Assembly: GCA_959347315.1 (NCBI GenBank) | Contig: OY365811.1 | Coordinates: forward strand, 40,798,676-40,862,675 | Origin: Bimastos eiseni | Taxonomy: Eukaryota > Annelida > Clitellata > Crassiclitellata > Lumbricidae | Direction: 5' to 3' | Length of the DNA: 64,000 nucleotides | In this document: positions 1 through 41,914 of the stretch, one piece after another | Layout of the letters: each line of letters opens with the position of its first letter | Numbering within the stretch: position 1 is the stretch's first letter | The notes under the pieces: generated by a model | What the model was told of the DNA's origin: nothing | Seen by the model: only the letters and a program-made list of their open reading frames with translations | Databases searched by the model: none | Translations under genes and position numbers: made by a program

Positions 1-1202
1 TCAGTGTCCCTTCTTTAAGGTGTAGGGTCATCGTCTGGCTTAGACTCATTGTTGCCTAAGTTTGATAGAATGATGAAGGGCGGACGAAGCCAGAGAAGAA
101 AGTGACCGACGGACGAAAGGGATATCGAATGAGAGGATCGATAAATGTTGAGAAGATACACCTGTACCAGCCGAGGGACAGGTGAACACACAGAAGCCGT
201 TGTACTTGGGAAGATATTGATCGTCTCATACAGCGCCCCCTTACAGCTAAGCGCAGTGGGCAAGCTTATTGACAAGAGCTGCGTCGAATCAGACGGGTTG
301 TTCAGCGAGTTGTGAAATTAGACCCAATCCCTACCGGTAATACAAGAAAAACGAGATAGATATGATGGCAAGTTTCTGAGGGGTAAGGAAAAGAGGGAAA
401 TTAAAACATGGCAGGCTATGGTAAGCTGTAATAATAATAATTTTTATTATATTTACAGTTAACGATTACGATTCGTATTTTTATTTCCCTCAAAATCTTC
501 TTATCTATTCTCATCTTAATTTGTTTAATCTTTTCTGCCAGATTTTTCAGCTAATAATTCGGTAAATCGTTAATCGATGACAAAAACTGGTTCGCATTAT
601 TAACCATTATAACTATGGAACATTCATAATAAGCAAATAATATTTCTTTACTATTACACTTACATTCACATATATCTTGAAAAAAGAGTACAACATTTTA
701 ATTATAAAATTTTTCCGCACTTGATTGTCTGCAGGATGTAGGAAGCGATCATACACTTCTGGTCGCAAAACATAGGGAGCCCATAATCGTTGTTGGGGCT
801 TTGTGGGAGATAGTGACCGCAGCACAAGGGCAAAACTCGTATAAAATGGCCAGAATTTATCTATTGTTTTAAATGTCAGCGTTAAGGTGCACGTTCACGT
901 AATGAATAAAAATAAAATCTCGCATTAAACGCTAACAACGATTGCGGTCAAGGTTGTCAACGCGTGAAGATCACGAAAAAAATTGAAATATATACAAGAT
1001 CAAGAAAATTTGGATATTATAATGTTTGCCAAAGAATTGCTTACTAAACCCCATTCAGCAAGGTTAAATAAAATCGACCTTGACGCTTGCTTCTCTTACA
1101 CTTTACAATCCAAACGCATGGGGCGCAGCAGACAGCTGCTCTACTCTGGCACGGAAAATAAAACAGTTAATTCTTTGGCAATGAGGTTGAATTAACTACA
1201 AC
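1..1202. other. 3' flank of gene A, no gene recognised
   Basis: AT-rich, with only short ORFs that resemble nothing recognised. Positions about 262-310 carry a motif (AAGCTTATT through TCAGACGGGTTGTTCAG) that recurs near 9808-9862 and 41706-41760, probably part of a dispersed repeat. The gene A 3'-UTR must run into this interval. Confidence 0.5.
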
Positions 1203-30416
<29,214 letters not shown>

Positions 30417-30844
30417 CCTTTCTTTATCCTGGAAAGAAACGACTGATGCATTCTGACATAGCATAGAATGTAATCTCAGATCACGTATCTGCCTGTCTGT
30501 TTGTTTCTATGTATGAATGTATGTGCATCTGTCTGTCTGAGTGTCTTTTAGTCTATCTGCTTGCCTTCCTGTCTGCCGGCCTGTCTACTCTCCAGACTGC
30601 ATATACGCATGAATGAAAAATGAACAAATAAATAAATGTATGTATGTACTTATGTATTTATGCATGTATCAAAATACTACATACAGCGCCTTTAATTTAA
30701 GTATGAAACACTTGACTCTATAACTTTGAGTCTGATTTAAGGATGGAGGGATTGGAAGCTTTGTTATGATTTTTTGTGTGTCCTACTTAATTTTATGGAG
30801 ATGGAAAGCATCTACTGCCCACACACGAATGCAGATCAGATACA

Positions 30845-31035
30845 TATTTGAACAGACAGAAACACGTGTGGACATAGAAGCTTATACGCATGCGTGGCTG
30901 CTACTATAACTGATATCACTTAGATCCAAGATCCATTGTTCGAGAGAGGTCACTTGTTAGGTCTCTGTCTCTGTCTCTGTTTCTCTCTCTCCCTGTCTCT
31001 CTCCGCCTCTGTCTGTCTGTCTCTCTCTCTTTATA
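30845..31035. repeat. Dispersed repeat with (TC)n tail, copy 2
   Basis: GACATAGAAGCTTATACGC, ATCACTTAGATCCAAGATCC and GAGAGGTCACTTGTTAG, then CTCTGTCTCTG. Same order as 24873-25095, about 30 kb distant from no other copy in the window. Confidence 0.6.
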
Positions 31036-31062
31036 AATATCTCTGTACTTATATACATGCAC

Positions 31063-31132
31063 AGCTTGGATTCGAGCGAGGCCTTTGATACAGTCGGTCA
31101 CGACAGATGCCTTTCATAAGTTTTGTGGTATC
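31063..31132 (+). pseudogene. Reverse transcriptase palm relic
   Basis: Encodes SLDSSEAFDTVGHDRCLS before a stop, matching the conserved non-LTR RT block (L-D-L-S-x-A-F-D-T-V-x-H-D). No intact flanking RT motifs. Confidence 0.6.
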
Positions 31133-31830
31133 TTGTGGCATTGTGGTTATGTCCGTTCCCCTCTGATGAACGACAGTTTAAACGCATCCTAGGGCAACAA
31201 AGGCCTTTGACGTCGGCGTAGATTCTCTAAAGCAGCTCTCACCGTCCGTATGGTAAGACGCAGCTGATCCCCTCCTTAACTAACTCACGCAGTCGATCTT
31301 TGTCTGCTACATTCGGTTAACCTCGTCCCTGTTCTCATTTGGTCTGGCTCCATTCTTGGTCGTATGCTTCCTATCTATTCAGTCTTCACAATATATAATG
31401 GGAGGGGTTTAGGTGATTGAATCAGAATGATAGCACTCCATCACGAAGTGCAGATAAGCATGGACGAAGAAACGTTTTTTTTGACCTCCCAAAGGTCGGC
31501 GCCCGCTTACATTCGCTACGGAGCGCTGGTAAAATCAGCAAAAATCAGTAGTAGGTGGGCGCCTAGCATGGCATCTGTATAGTTCAGTTCTACTACTGCG
31601 TTGATTCGTTATCATCCGTTCATAGGTCTACTATGACTTGTATTCGTACTGCGATGTATCGGTTTTAATAAATAATAAATTCGAATAGGCCTAATTGAAT
31701 GTGGCCTAAACCATGTTTATAGCAGTCACGGCATGAATACTCAGGAATGTACAGACTAGAATAGCTTGCAGATTAGCTTTCAAAATGTCTCCATCTCTAC
31801 TTCAGTTCATTTTTTCTTTCATTCATTTTC

Positions 31831-32047
31831 CGAAATTTGATGCCGTCCTTCTTCCAACATCTTTTTTGCTCAGAAGTGCATACACACGCCTCGACGGCGC
31901 AATTGCAGTTGTACTGCAGAGCAATTGTGCACGAAGGACTTGCTCAAGGTCCCTACACAATGACGCCCCGGACGAGGCTCGAACCCGCGCGCTCAGCACA
32001 CACCGAACGTTACGGGCCGACCGCTCCAACCGATCGGCCACTGTGCC
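31831..32047 (-). mobile_element. tRNA-derived SINE, copy 2
   Basis: Aligns end to end with 19061-19276. On the minus strand it begins near 32047 (GGCACAGTGGCCGATCGG), has box B GGGTTCGAGCC at 31976-31986, and ends near ATCAAATTTCG. Box A is more degenerate than in copy 1. Confidence 0.75.
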
Positions 32048-32134
32048 TCGTCAGGGTACGACTCCTAACCAGGAGCTGACTCTCTCTGCAATCCAAGTAC
32101 CATATTCACAAAGTACAAAACGTACACATACATA

Positions 32135-32380
32135 CATAAACATATACTATATAATATATATATATATATATAGTAAATTTATACACACACACATATATAT
32201 ACACACTTATTAAACGACGTGCTTTCGTCAATTGCACGCGATCAGCTGTCCATCAAACCCGCATCTGCTCTAATGCAAGCACGCCATCGCATACACAATG
32301 GTTGACTTTGCATGGAGAGTTGCATACAGACTATTTTCTACAAGTACATTCATATATATATATATATATATACATGCCTG
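32135..32380. repeat. (TA)n and (CATA) tracts
   Basis: TATATATATATA tracts at about 32145-32175 and 32350-32372, with CACACACATATATA between. Non-coding. Confidence 0.7.
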
Positions 32381-33239
32381 TATGCACATATGCAATATGT
32401 ACAAATGTCTTTGTATAATGCGTGTGTATTTCTATATGAAAATATGCGCGAATTTCGGCTGCATATTGGTGGTGAATGGGTGTTCGTTGAATCTGGAACG
32501 AGGCTTTGAAGACTGAAATCCCACGGGCAAACAACATGGCGGTCAATTCTTTTCTGGGTCATAATTATGACAACGAGCGATGTGTTTCTTGACCAACGAA
32601 GTGGAACCCGACTAGATTTATCGCTCTCTTCAACCTCAATAGGCGACGTTCGAACGAAGATTTGCTGTCTAATACACACCCAAAGCGTATTATTATGTGG
32701 TCGTTGGAGGAAGGAAATGAATTGAAAGCCAAACGACAACTTCTCTAACTCGATACAAGGTAGTGGCCGCGTCGCAATGGATGCCAATGGCAATGAATAG
32801 TATACGAACCTCTCATCCAATGTAATGCAATGCAATCTAATCAAGCCAATTTTATCTAATCCTATCTAATTCATTGTAACATAATCCAGATTCAATCTAT
32901 TATGCTTATAATGCCATCTAATAGATTCTAACCATGCCTTTACTACAATACCATGCCATGCCCTACCCAACCATGCTCTACATTCCCCTATCACACCCTT
33001 CCATGCAACTGAGAGCGGTGAACTTGCTCAAAGGAGTCTTAGCACAGGAGAGACTCAAACCGATACCCTCCGGTGAAACAGGGTCCAACGAATTGGCTAC
33101 CGTGCCCAACGTCGATGAACTGTGTACGATTTCTGCTCTTGGAACCAACTATATTTGTTTTGCCTGACTCATATTCCCAGAATTTTCGCCCTCGTACAGT
33201 ATTTTGGCCAGAGCAGCTCGTGAACGTTGAACTTCCTGG

Positions 33240-36200
33240 TAGATGCAACAATAATTTTACAAGAATGCATTTATACATAAAGTAAGCATGCATACATAAA
33301 TACGTAGACAATTATGCATATCTATGTGCATAAATAATACCCATAAGCTCACAGGCTTCAATTTCTACAACAACGGACCATAAGAGGAAATACATTATTC
33401 ATGATAAAATGGGGAAAAGAAAATAGTTAATAAGGGTTGGATCAGTGTAAACATGTTATGTGGGCGAATTGATAAGTAAGTGGTCACTCGTCATAAGATT
33501 GAAATTGCGATGCACACGGCATGTGTTATGTGAATAGGCCTACCTCGTTGAGGATTTTTTTCCAAGCACTTGGATCGGAATATTTTATTGAAACCTTGCG
33601 AGTAGACGTTAATTTGACTGCAGAATGGTCTATCGATAAGTTACTCATGCATACATGCACAAAATATGGATGCATACATTGTTACAGAGGTACATGCTGT
33701 GATCATGCAACGGTGTTTGTGTGCACAATAATATTTACGATTACCCATTGTAAACACATAAATCTCATCAGACAGTTTGATGTAGGCCTACCAGAACTTC
33801 ATGGGTAAAGATTCGCTGGAACCTACTTCCTCTTCAATTTATCGCTACGCCCGCAAGCTTATTTTGGAATAATAAAGGTGTATATGTAGATGTGTAATAT
33901 GCAATTCGATGTCTCTAATGAATACTATTTCACCCCAGTTTTACAATGGTCAAGGTATATCTGTAGCTCGCCACGCCTCACTCATCACGCCCACATATAT
34001 TCACACTTCCGGACAAAGACGTTGTCAATTACATTCCAAGCATTTTGTGTGAGCGATGACCTCACAACTTCTCAGTTTACGTATTTTGTAACTGATAGCT
34101 AGTTTACATTCAGACAAATTTAAACGAATATACATAATGGCTAAACGTTTTCAACACCATCGGAGTCATTGAGCGATGGTACTATACATTACTTGAATAA
34201 TCGTAAAGTAGCCTACCATGACATACTTTACCCTATCCTTACCTCTACTCAAGGCTCAACTTAAGATTGACCACACCTTGCCCTTTCTTATTTTACCTCA
34301 ACGTAATATTTACTTCTTTAAATTTTTATCCACCACAAGCTGTTTTTCTGTTTTAGTGAATAATGACCTGCTTGATGTTTGGGTTCGGTGCGCCATCGAT
34401 TGATATCCTGTGTCTTAGATATTTAGCTGCAACAAAATCGTTGACAATACTTTCGCAAGTAAGTTTATTGTTGTCCCGGTTCATGTTCCTAAAACTCGTC
34501 AAGTTTTTGGGTATCTGTCCCTCTGAATGTTCAGCGTACAGAGGGACCTTACAAGTTGTGTTGAATATTCAATAGGCAAGCGGTGGTGAAGTATCTCACA
34601 CAATCAATTTATTAAAGATGAGCAGCGCCATACTAAGTGTTTTCAATTAACTACTAGGGTAGCGATTCAGAGCATTGCGTTTATAAATCGTCCACGTGTT
34701 TCTTGTTACCTGAGCAGGCGAATCACAGAAGCCGGGTGTCAGCTATACTCCTCCGGTAACTCGAGAAGACTTAGCTACACCATCTACTACTCTGCTCGCA
34801 GCCGACACAGCCTTCTTTCCTACCTCTTTATCTCCCTCATAATGTCACCAGGTTTGTTGCGTCACGCTCCATTGCGGTTAAGCCGTGTTGGATGCCGTGA
34901 AAGCGGTCTGCAGGCTCGCCGAGTTGAGAGACGCAGCGAACCGTTCAACAACCTTGTCTCGCCGTCACGATCCCGCTCTGTGTTTTTAGGACATGGGATT
35001 GCCGAACTGTGGTTAACTCTGTAATCCAATCTTCACGCATCGTTCTCTAGAATTCGGGAGAGGCTGTTTGCCGATGCAATAAATGCTTTAATGCAAGTCG
35101 TGATTTGGAGCTTTGTCACGAATCACAACGCGGCCAAGTGTGTGGTGTAAACGATAATTTATAGGTTTTGCTTCCTGGATTGTTATTCCAGAGATCGTGG
35201 TTGAAATATGAACAGCGTGCACCCACCAGTGATAGGCCCTATATGATTTAAGATGATTACCATGACAATGTAGGCATTCATTATTTGCTATTGCAGGTCT
35301 GTATATATATATAAATATATATAGGCCTACGTGGGCGCGATTGCTTGAAGATAATATGAATGCATTCTATGACTCATTAATGTAAACTTTATTGCAGGAG
35401 GTTTTAAGATGAACAGAGAGAGACTGGTCGACTTCTACTGAGACGGTTCAAAAACTGAAAGTACTAAGACACAAGAAATGACGCCATAGAAGTTGGCCAT
35501 ATAGAGAGCGACAACGAAAAATGGATGGTAAATTTTAGCAGTTCCAGATTGACCATAGACTGATAGGAAGAGGTTAAGAAGAGACAAAGAGACTTACATG
35601 CAATAGTGGCTTTCGCTCATACTGTATTGCAATCATTGCTGCGTTGCTATGAGTTCGTTAATAAACGAAAATTATAATTATTATCATTAGACCTAAATAA
35701 CTGTAGTAGACCTACTGTTCTAGATCCTCATTTAGGTCTACTATGGTTTCAGATGACACAGATCTATGCAATTATACCTACACTAATCTACAATGATAAC
35801 GAGGGTGAGGCGCTCCGGCGTGTTGACACCGGTTTAATTGAAATCCGTTTTTTCAGTCGTAGTCAGACCGGGAGCGCCTCTAAATAGATACCTTGAAGGA
35901 GCGCTATATCAAATTGACATTGATTGATTGATTGATTGAATACGATTTGAACATGTTCCAAACTGACTCTCTGAAAGCATACTTAGTGACATCGACCTCC
36001 TCATTTTTATGCTTTAGGTGTACACCTTTTGTGGTTATGTAACCTATATTTACGCACGTAGGAAAAATATTACAATATTTAACGAAAGCCAATTGCAACA
36101 TATGGGCTGTTGACGTTTATAAGGTTGGTATTTCAGTTCATTTTCTTATAAAGTTTGAAATCCGTTAAATTTCTTTTTCTATTTATAGATTCCGTGTCCA

Positions 36201-36340
36201 AGAGGCTGCTGAGACGGCGATGGTGATGACAAAGAACACCTATTTGGTTAAATCCCTGTTGGTTTAACGTTTGAAATGTATATACTGCAAGATTCCAATG
36301 TTTTAAGGTGTCTAATTCAGGCGCTGTATACATTTCTCGT
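33240..36340. other. Intergenic stretch without recognised genes
   Basis: AT-rich sequence with short ORFs under 100 codons and no domain signal. A GCGCCTC/GAGCGCTATATCAA pair followed by (ATTG)n at 35868-35935 is one of the dispersed tail motifs. Nothing else could be supported. Confidence 0.5.
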
Positions 36341-36345
36341 TAATT

Positions 36346-36545
36346 GAGCTGGCTAAGAAGAAAGCGGAGAGGTCCAGATTGGACGGGATTCTCAATGAGG
36401 TAAACCGGATAGAGCTGTGGCAGAGAGAAGCAACGGTAGGCAGGATGAGAAAAAGAAGACTGACATGGTTTAACCATGTAATAGGAATTAACTATAACAG
36501 GTTACCAGCAAGGGCATTAATCCTCAGGCAGTGGAGCAACTAGGG
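36346..36545 (+). pseudogene. Non-LTR retrotransposon polymerase C-terminal relic
   Basis: One open frame reads AKKKAERSRLDGILNEV, RIELWQREATVGRM, RKRRLTWFNHVIG, then NRLPARALILR and a stop. The R-R-x-L-x-W-x-x-H-V and L-P-x-x-A-L blocks are typical of the end of RT ORFs in many animal non-LTR elements. No upstream polymerase remains. Confidence 0.65.
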
Positions 36546-36832
36546 GGAGGCCGAGGGGTGCATGAGATTTAGGGGTACTTTCAGTACGCTGGTTCACACT
36601 ATAGGTGTTTGCGATATGAGCACCCAAAAAATTCTGCTTCTAATTGCTTCTAATTGTTCGTCAGAACCGCGTCCGTTCTCTGCGTTCTTGTTAGCCATCT
36701 GTTGCATGCACGCCATCAGCAAACAGTGCTATGGTGACTTAAGTGTAACGGTAGCGTCATCGCCCTCCTCGTTTCTCCATGCTTAGGTCTGGCACCACCC
36801 AAAAGCGTTCATATTTTTTAATTAATTTTTTC

Positions 36833-37190
36833 GCACCAACCGTAAACGGATCTGGTGCATACAAAAATGGTTAATTTTTAGTTTAACGACATCAACAAAA
36901 AAACGCGATATGCAAATATATAAAATTAATTACAAGCGCTTTAAAGGTGTTGAACTTTACTACAATTTATATGCAATAATATCCATTGCCTACTAGAATC
37001 TTGCGAGCATTTAGAATTGGGCCGATTAACCATAATTAATTCTATTAGGATAACTATGCCAATCAATTTGTCAAATTACACTAGAGAATTGCTTTCAATT
37101 TAAAATGAACCAAAAGGACAATAAGACATACTGGAAAATTAACGGAGATTTATTCGCCAGAGGACGCCTGCCCTGTGAAGGCTAACAGCA
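36833..37190. repeat. Intergenic block R, copy 1
   Basis: Begins near TTTTTTCGCACCAACCGTAAA and ends in TTATTCGCCAGAGGACGC. Two further copies lie at 37415-37855 and 41226-41655. All share ACAAGCGCTTT, CTATGCCAATCAA-like and AATTGCGTTCAATTT blocks in order. Confidence 0.75.
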
Positions 37191-37862
37191 GATTCGCATA
37201 ATATTCGATAGTCCGGCGTTTTCCCACCTCTGCCGGCTCTATCCCGGAAAACAAAAGAAACGACAAATCGAATTAATAATTATGAACAGTTGAATGGTTT
37301 AACTACATCACGTGGTCATTAATTTGACTTCGAGCGATTTATTTAGGCTACATAACTGACCACGCATAATTATAGGCACAGCCTCATCTGGCAACACCTA
37401 AATGTGTTAACATTTTTTAGTAACTTATTCGCACCAACCGTAAACGGATCTCGTGCATACAAAAATAGAAACTAAGTCTAATTAAGTAAGCCAAAGACTA
37501 ATCGTGATTGGCAAATAATATAAATTGATTTACAAGCGCTTTAAATACTGAACTTCACAACCAACTATTAGTTAATATCATCTGTAAATATCAACCAATA
37601 GTAGTAAATATTGCTCAACAAAATCTATCGAGCGTTTTAAATTAAGCTGATTGATAATAATTAATTTAAATAAGTTAACTATGCTAATCAACGAGCTAAA
37701 TTACACTAGGAAATTGCGTTCAATTTAAGATGAGCCAATTGACATAATATTATTGAAAAATTAACGGAGATTTACTCGCCAGAGGACGCTTGGCATTCTA
37801 AAATACATTCATCCTGCGAATGCTAGCCGCAGATTCACTGTTATTAGCCTAATCGTTATCAT

Positions 37863-38102
<240 letters not shown>

Positions 38103-38251
38103 AGACAAATACACGCACAGACACACACACAGAGACACAAACCGACACACAGAGAGATTGACGTGGAGACAGACAGACCAAGAGACAGACAATACAATAC
38201 AATACAAATACAGAAAGTTCAGAAGTGCACCTTGAAGCTGGGCATGCATTA

Positions 38252-38611
38252 TTATTTGCGAATGCTAGGCTTGCTGAGCCAAGCGACCAAGGCCCTTCCA
38301 ACTTCCTCGGCCTTGTGAAGGACCCGGAAACCGCCCGGAAGTCTTGTTATCGCACAGTCTTCTATCATGTGGTACATCGTCTGCACCTCGCCACACTCGC
38401 ACAAGGCCGACGTGGCCTGGAACCATCTGAGGAGATCAGACTGGAAGAGGTAGGTTTTCGGGTTAGAGCGAAAGAGAGGCTCACTGAGAGAGTTGTGAAC
38501 ATGAGGAGGTAGAGAGTTCCAAATGGATGGACAGGCAATAGTGACAAGACGTGCACTAGGGATAGATACAGTCAGACAAACAGACAGAGATCCGCGCAGA
38601 CACATACCCAC
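38252..38611 (-). pseudogene. Fused C-terminal relics of two non-LTR retrotransposons
   Basis: One minus-strand frame reads PSARLVTIACPSIWNSLPP, NSLSEPLFRSNPKTYLFQ, then SALCECGEVQTMYHMIEDC. The first part is the W-N-x-L-P/F-K-x-x-L-K-T-x-L-F end of CR1/jockey-type polymerases. The second is the C-x-C-G-x-x-Q-T-M-x-H-I-x-x-x-C zinc-knuckle-like end of another RT family. The join is open but no full ORF remains. Confidence 0.65.
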
Positions 38612-38753
38612 TATCAGCCAGACTGGAAGGAGGGCAAGCAGTCAGACAGACCGAGAAAATTGAAAGGTGAAGAGGTCCATGGATCAGGGTAAGATTTCAC
38701 TGAAACGTGTGACTTTACATTTGTTTGGAGGGCTTGAGGGATGATTAATCGAG

Positions 38754-38900
38754 CAACTTGAGGCAGATGTAAGCGTAAAAAAATGCCATCGTGGGAGAGG
38801 TTGAATTATGAGGTGAGTTATAAGGACGAGTAAATTGCTGGAGATCTTCTGGGAGTTCGTTCCAAAGAGCTGGTCCAGCATAGACCAGAGGTGCTAAACA
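38754..38900 (-). pseudogene. Another RT C-terminal relic
   Basis: The minus-strand frame APLVYAGPALWNELPEDLQ then FTRPYNSPHNS resembles the G-P-x-L-W-N-x-L-P block of CR1/L2-like polymerases. It ends at a stop after about 45 codons. Confidence 0.6.
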
Positions 38901-40001
38901 GTTACTTTTGTAATGGCCGATCATGCAGTAGCAATATTATCTAGCAAGTGGCGGGCAAGAGTGCCGAAGGTGCATGAGGGAAATGGAGTGGGAAATTGTG
39001 GAGCTCAGTGGGGGCATGCAAATAGTTGAATTGGGCTTTGAAAACGTGTTTTCTGTTTAGTATCAATTACAAACATCACAGAAAACTCATAGAAGGCTCA
39101 GGTGTGACAAATTAGATCTCTTATTCTCAATTAGACAAATCGCCGGCGGACCAGAAATACATTGTCGGCGTGCTAGAAATAACCCGCAGCCCTGCTCTTT
39201 GACACACTTGCATAGACTAAGGAGCGGTGTTGCAGAATTTCCGATAGGGTGAGACTGGAAGGAGAGCGAGATAGAGAAGAATTCTGATGATGAGCTCTGA
39301 CCTGCAAGATAGCGAATAGCTGGCGAATTGAAAAGGTTCAGAAGTCTAGAGGACGTTGTGGGTAAGAGACATTTTTTAGCGAATGCTTTGGGGCAATCCT
39401 AGCTATTAAAGCGACGAGTTGGGTAGGTATAGAGCAAGCGAGAATTGCTGAATCCACGAGGCAAGTATTTCATTCACTTTAAATCAGTCATTTGAGGAAG
39501 TTCCTAAAGAAACCGGCTCAGCGGCACTTCAGAGCAGACCTACATGTACGTACTCGAATGCATAGGCCTATGTATCCAAATGCCTAAGCGGATGTCTACC
39601 GAAATGAATGCAAACTTGGATGTCTTTCAAGTATATATTGTCATGACCCGAAGTCGAACTTTGACCTTGTCTACTTCGCCTATTTATTTTGACCGAGGTC
39701 AAAGTTGATACGCTCTCCAGGGATCAATAGGCCAAGCGTTTCCAGTTGCAGTTCTCTATAAAGAGGCATTTTATTCCAGTTTTTTTCTATCTGAATGATA
39801 ATAAATGTAAACAGTTTACGATCTCAGCATATTTAATCGTCAAAATTAGCAGCCGCACACCTTTTTCCTATAGAAGCGACATTTAGCATTTTCTAGCATT
39901 ATATATAGAAAAAAATGACAAATTTGTGAGTGGAAATGAAAATAACCAATAAAAAACTCTTTGGGTCTGAGGAGAATCTATTTTGGGGTCGACTTTATAT
40001 T

Positions 40002-40103
40002 GTGACACCGGTAAAACTCCGAGAATCTGAATTGTAGCGTCACAGATTTATTGAACGCAAAACTTCACAACAGAACAGCTAAGCAATAATCATTAGTAGA
40101 CAC
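40002..40103 (-). repeat. Orphan copy of the gene B 3' flank
   Basis: About 100 bp (GACACCGGTAAAACTCCG to CATTAGTAGACAC) nearly identical to 43613-43713, which lies about 30-130 bases downstream of the gene B stop codon. No terminal exon lies next to this copy, so it marks a duplicated gene end whose coding part is missing. Confidence 0.75.
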
Positions 40104-40284
40104 GGGAACACGAAGCCGAGGAAGGCAGGAAAAGACATGGACGGAAAATTCACCAACCCCTCTACTGGGTGTCCCATGTGTTCCCCGAGCAAGCGGGTGA
40201 AGGTTTCCAGTGAATAGGTATAAAAGTGTGCAAATGCATAAATGGAGAGACAGACACAAACCCACACAGAATCTAGATATACAT

Positions 40285-40745
40285 GTATCTTCAACTTTTT
40301 CTCCTCTTCCTATTCCTTAGTGTTCATCCTTACTCACCTTCCTATCTTCTTCTTCTTATGATTCCTGGCATCATCTCTTCCCACCACGTCCCTGCCTTTC
40401 ATTCACCTTTCTGTAATGTAATCCCTCCTCCTCATCTCTATTTCCTCTTCTCTTTCTCCGTCTTCTCTCATTTCTATTCACTCCCTTTTGTTCTCACTCA
40501 CCTTTTCCTAGCTTTCTCCCCTTCCTCCTGCTTCTCACCGTATCCTAACCACTTCCTGCTCCCACCCCATCATCCTTTTCACACTCCTCACCCTCTTCTC
40601 CGTTTCATCATGCACTCATCGTCACACTTCTCCTTTCTCCTACTCCATGACCCTTCCCTAAGACTTCCTCCTTCTCCTTCTCCTCCTCCGTTCCCTTTCA
40701 TAGCCCTCTTCATCATCCTAATCCCTCTTCTTCCTCTGATAGTCC
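40285..40745. repeat. Polypyrimidine (C/T) tract
   Basis: About 460 bp of strongly CT-biased sequence on the plus strand (TCCTTCTCCTTCTCCTCC type). The 175-codon Ser/Leu/Pro/His ORF it contains looks compositional and has no domain signal. Confidence 0.8.
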
Positions 40746-41034
40746 GAACCCTCTGCATTCCCACCAACTCGCTTTTTGTCCCACGTAAGCTCTTTCGAGT
40801 GAATAGCTGATAAACGGAATTGTGCATAGACACTGATGCGTACAAAGTACACTGTGCAAGCGATTGCCAACTCTAGACCTGCTACATATATCTCCCAAAA
40901 GCTTCATTCGCAAAAGAAATAGGTTTGGCAGCAATAAATCACTTGCACATGTACAGCATTCGTAGGTCGGGGACCAACGTGTGTCGCTCATGGCGATTGA
41001 AAAGAAAACTGTCCTTTAGGGGTACTGAAACAGG

Positions 41035-41205
41035 TTTTTGGCCCTGGAGACGTGGATGACGGAGTGCGCGGGTTTCAGGAACCCCTCGACTGGGAGTATC
41101 AGGTGTTCCCGGAGCCAGCGGTGAAGGTTTCGAGTGAATAGCTCTAAAACTGCGCAAATGCAAACGCGGGACAAGGACACACCGACATACAAAAAGAACT
41201 GTCTC
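41035..41205. repeat. Short duplicated block T, copy 2
   Basis: CCCCTCGACTGGGAGTATCAGGTGTTCCC then GTGAAGGTTTCGAGTGAATAG resembles 40130-40260 (CCCCTCTACTGGGTGTCCC then GTGAAGGTTTCCAGTGAATAG). Another sign of repeated local duplication between the two genes. Confidence 0.6.
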
Positions 41206-41225
41206 TTTACTTACAAACATATATC

Positions 41226-41857
41226 GCAATTTTTTCGCACCAACCGTAAACGGATCTGGTGCACACAAAAATAAAAAATGGAGAAGATTTATCATGACGG
41301 TCTTTGACTTCACAAGGTAAGTGACTCATCTACGTGATTGAGAAATATATTAAATGGTTTACAAGCGTTTTAGAGGTGTTTGGCTTCACAACCATTGATA
41401 TGTAGTAGTATCCATTGCTTAATAAATTTTTTTCGAGCATTTTGAATTAGGCTGATCAATTAATATAAGTTAGCTATGCTAATCAAGGAGTAATAGGGAA
41501 TTGCGTTCAATATTAAATGAGCCAAATGACAATAAGACATAACGTTTTTGAATAATTCACGGGGATTTATTCGCCAGAGGACGCTAGGCATTCTAAAATA
41601 CATTCATCCTGCGAAGCCGCAGATTCACTATCATTAGCTTAATCGTTATCGTGGGCTGAAGAAGAGTTGAAGCGCTACTCAAATGTCTTTGCGCTCGTGA
41701 CTAGCCTATGCACGGATGCTAGATCAAGTCAGATGGGTTGTACAGAGATAACAAGTGAAAAGCAGAGAAGTTGCAATAGGATTAGAAAGAGAAGGTGACA
41801 ATGAGGTGCTATGTGAGACAGCGGATGCTAAGGAGACAGACAGAGAGACAGATAGAC

Positions 41858-41914
<57 letters not shown>

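Noticed and set aside
15..275. 86-codon minus-strand ORF at the left edge
   Set aside because: No signal peptide, domain or repeat; overlaps a dispersed repeat-like block.
40283..40810. 175-codon plus-strand ORF rich in Ser, Leu, Pro and His
   Set aside because: Lies in a CT-biased tract; no domain, no homology signal, composition explains the open frame.
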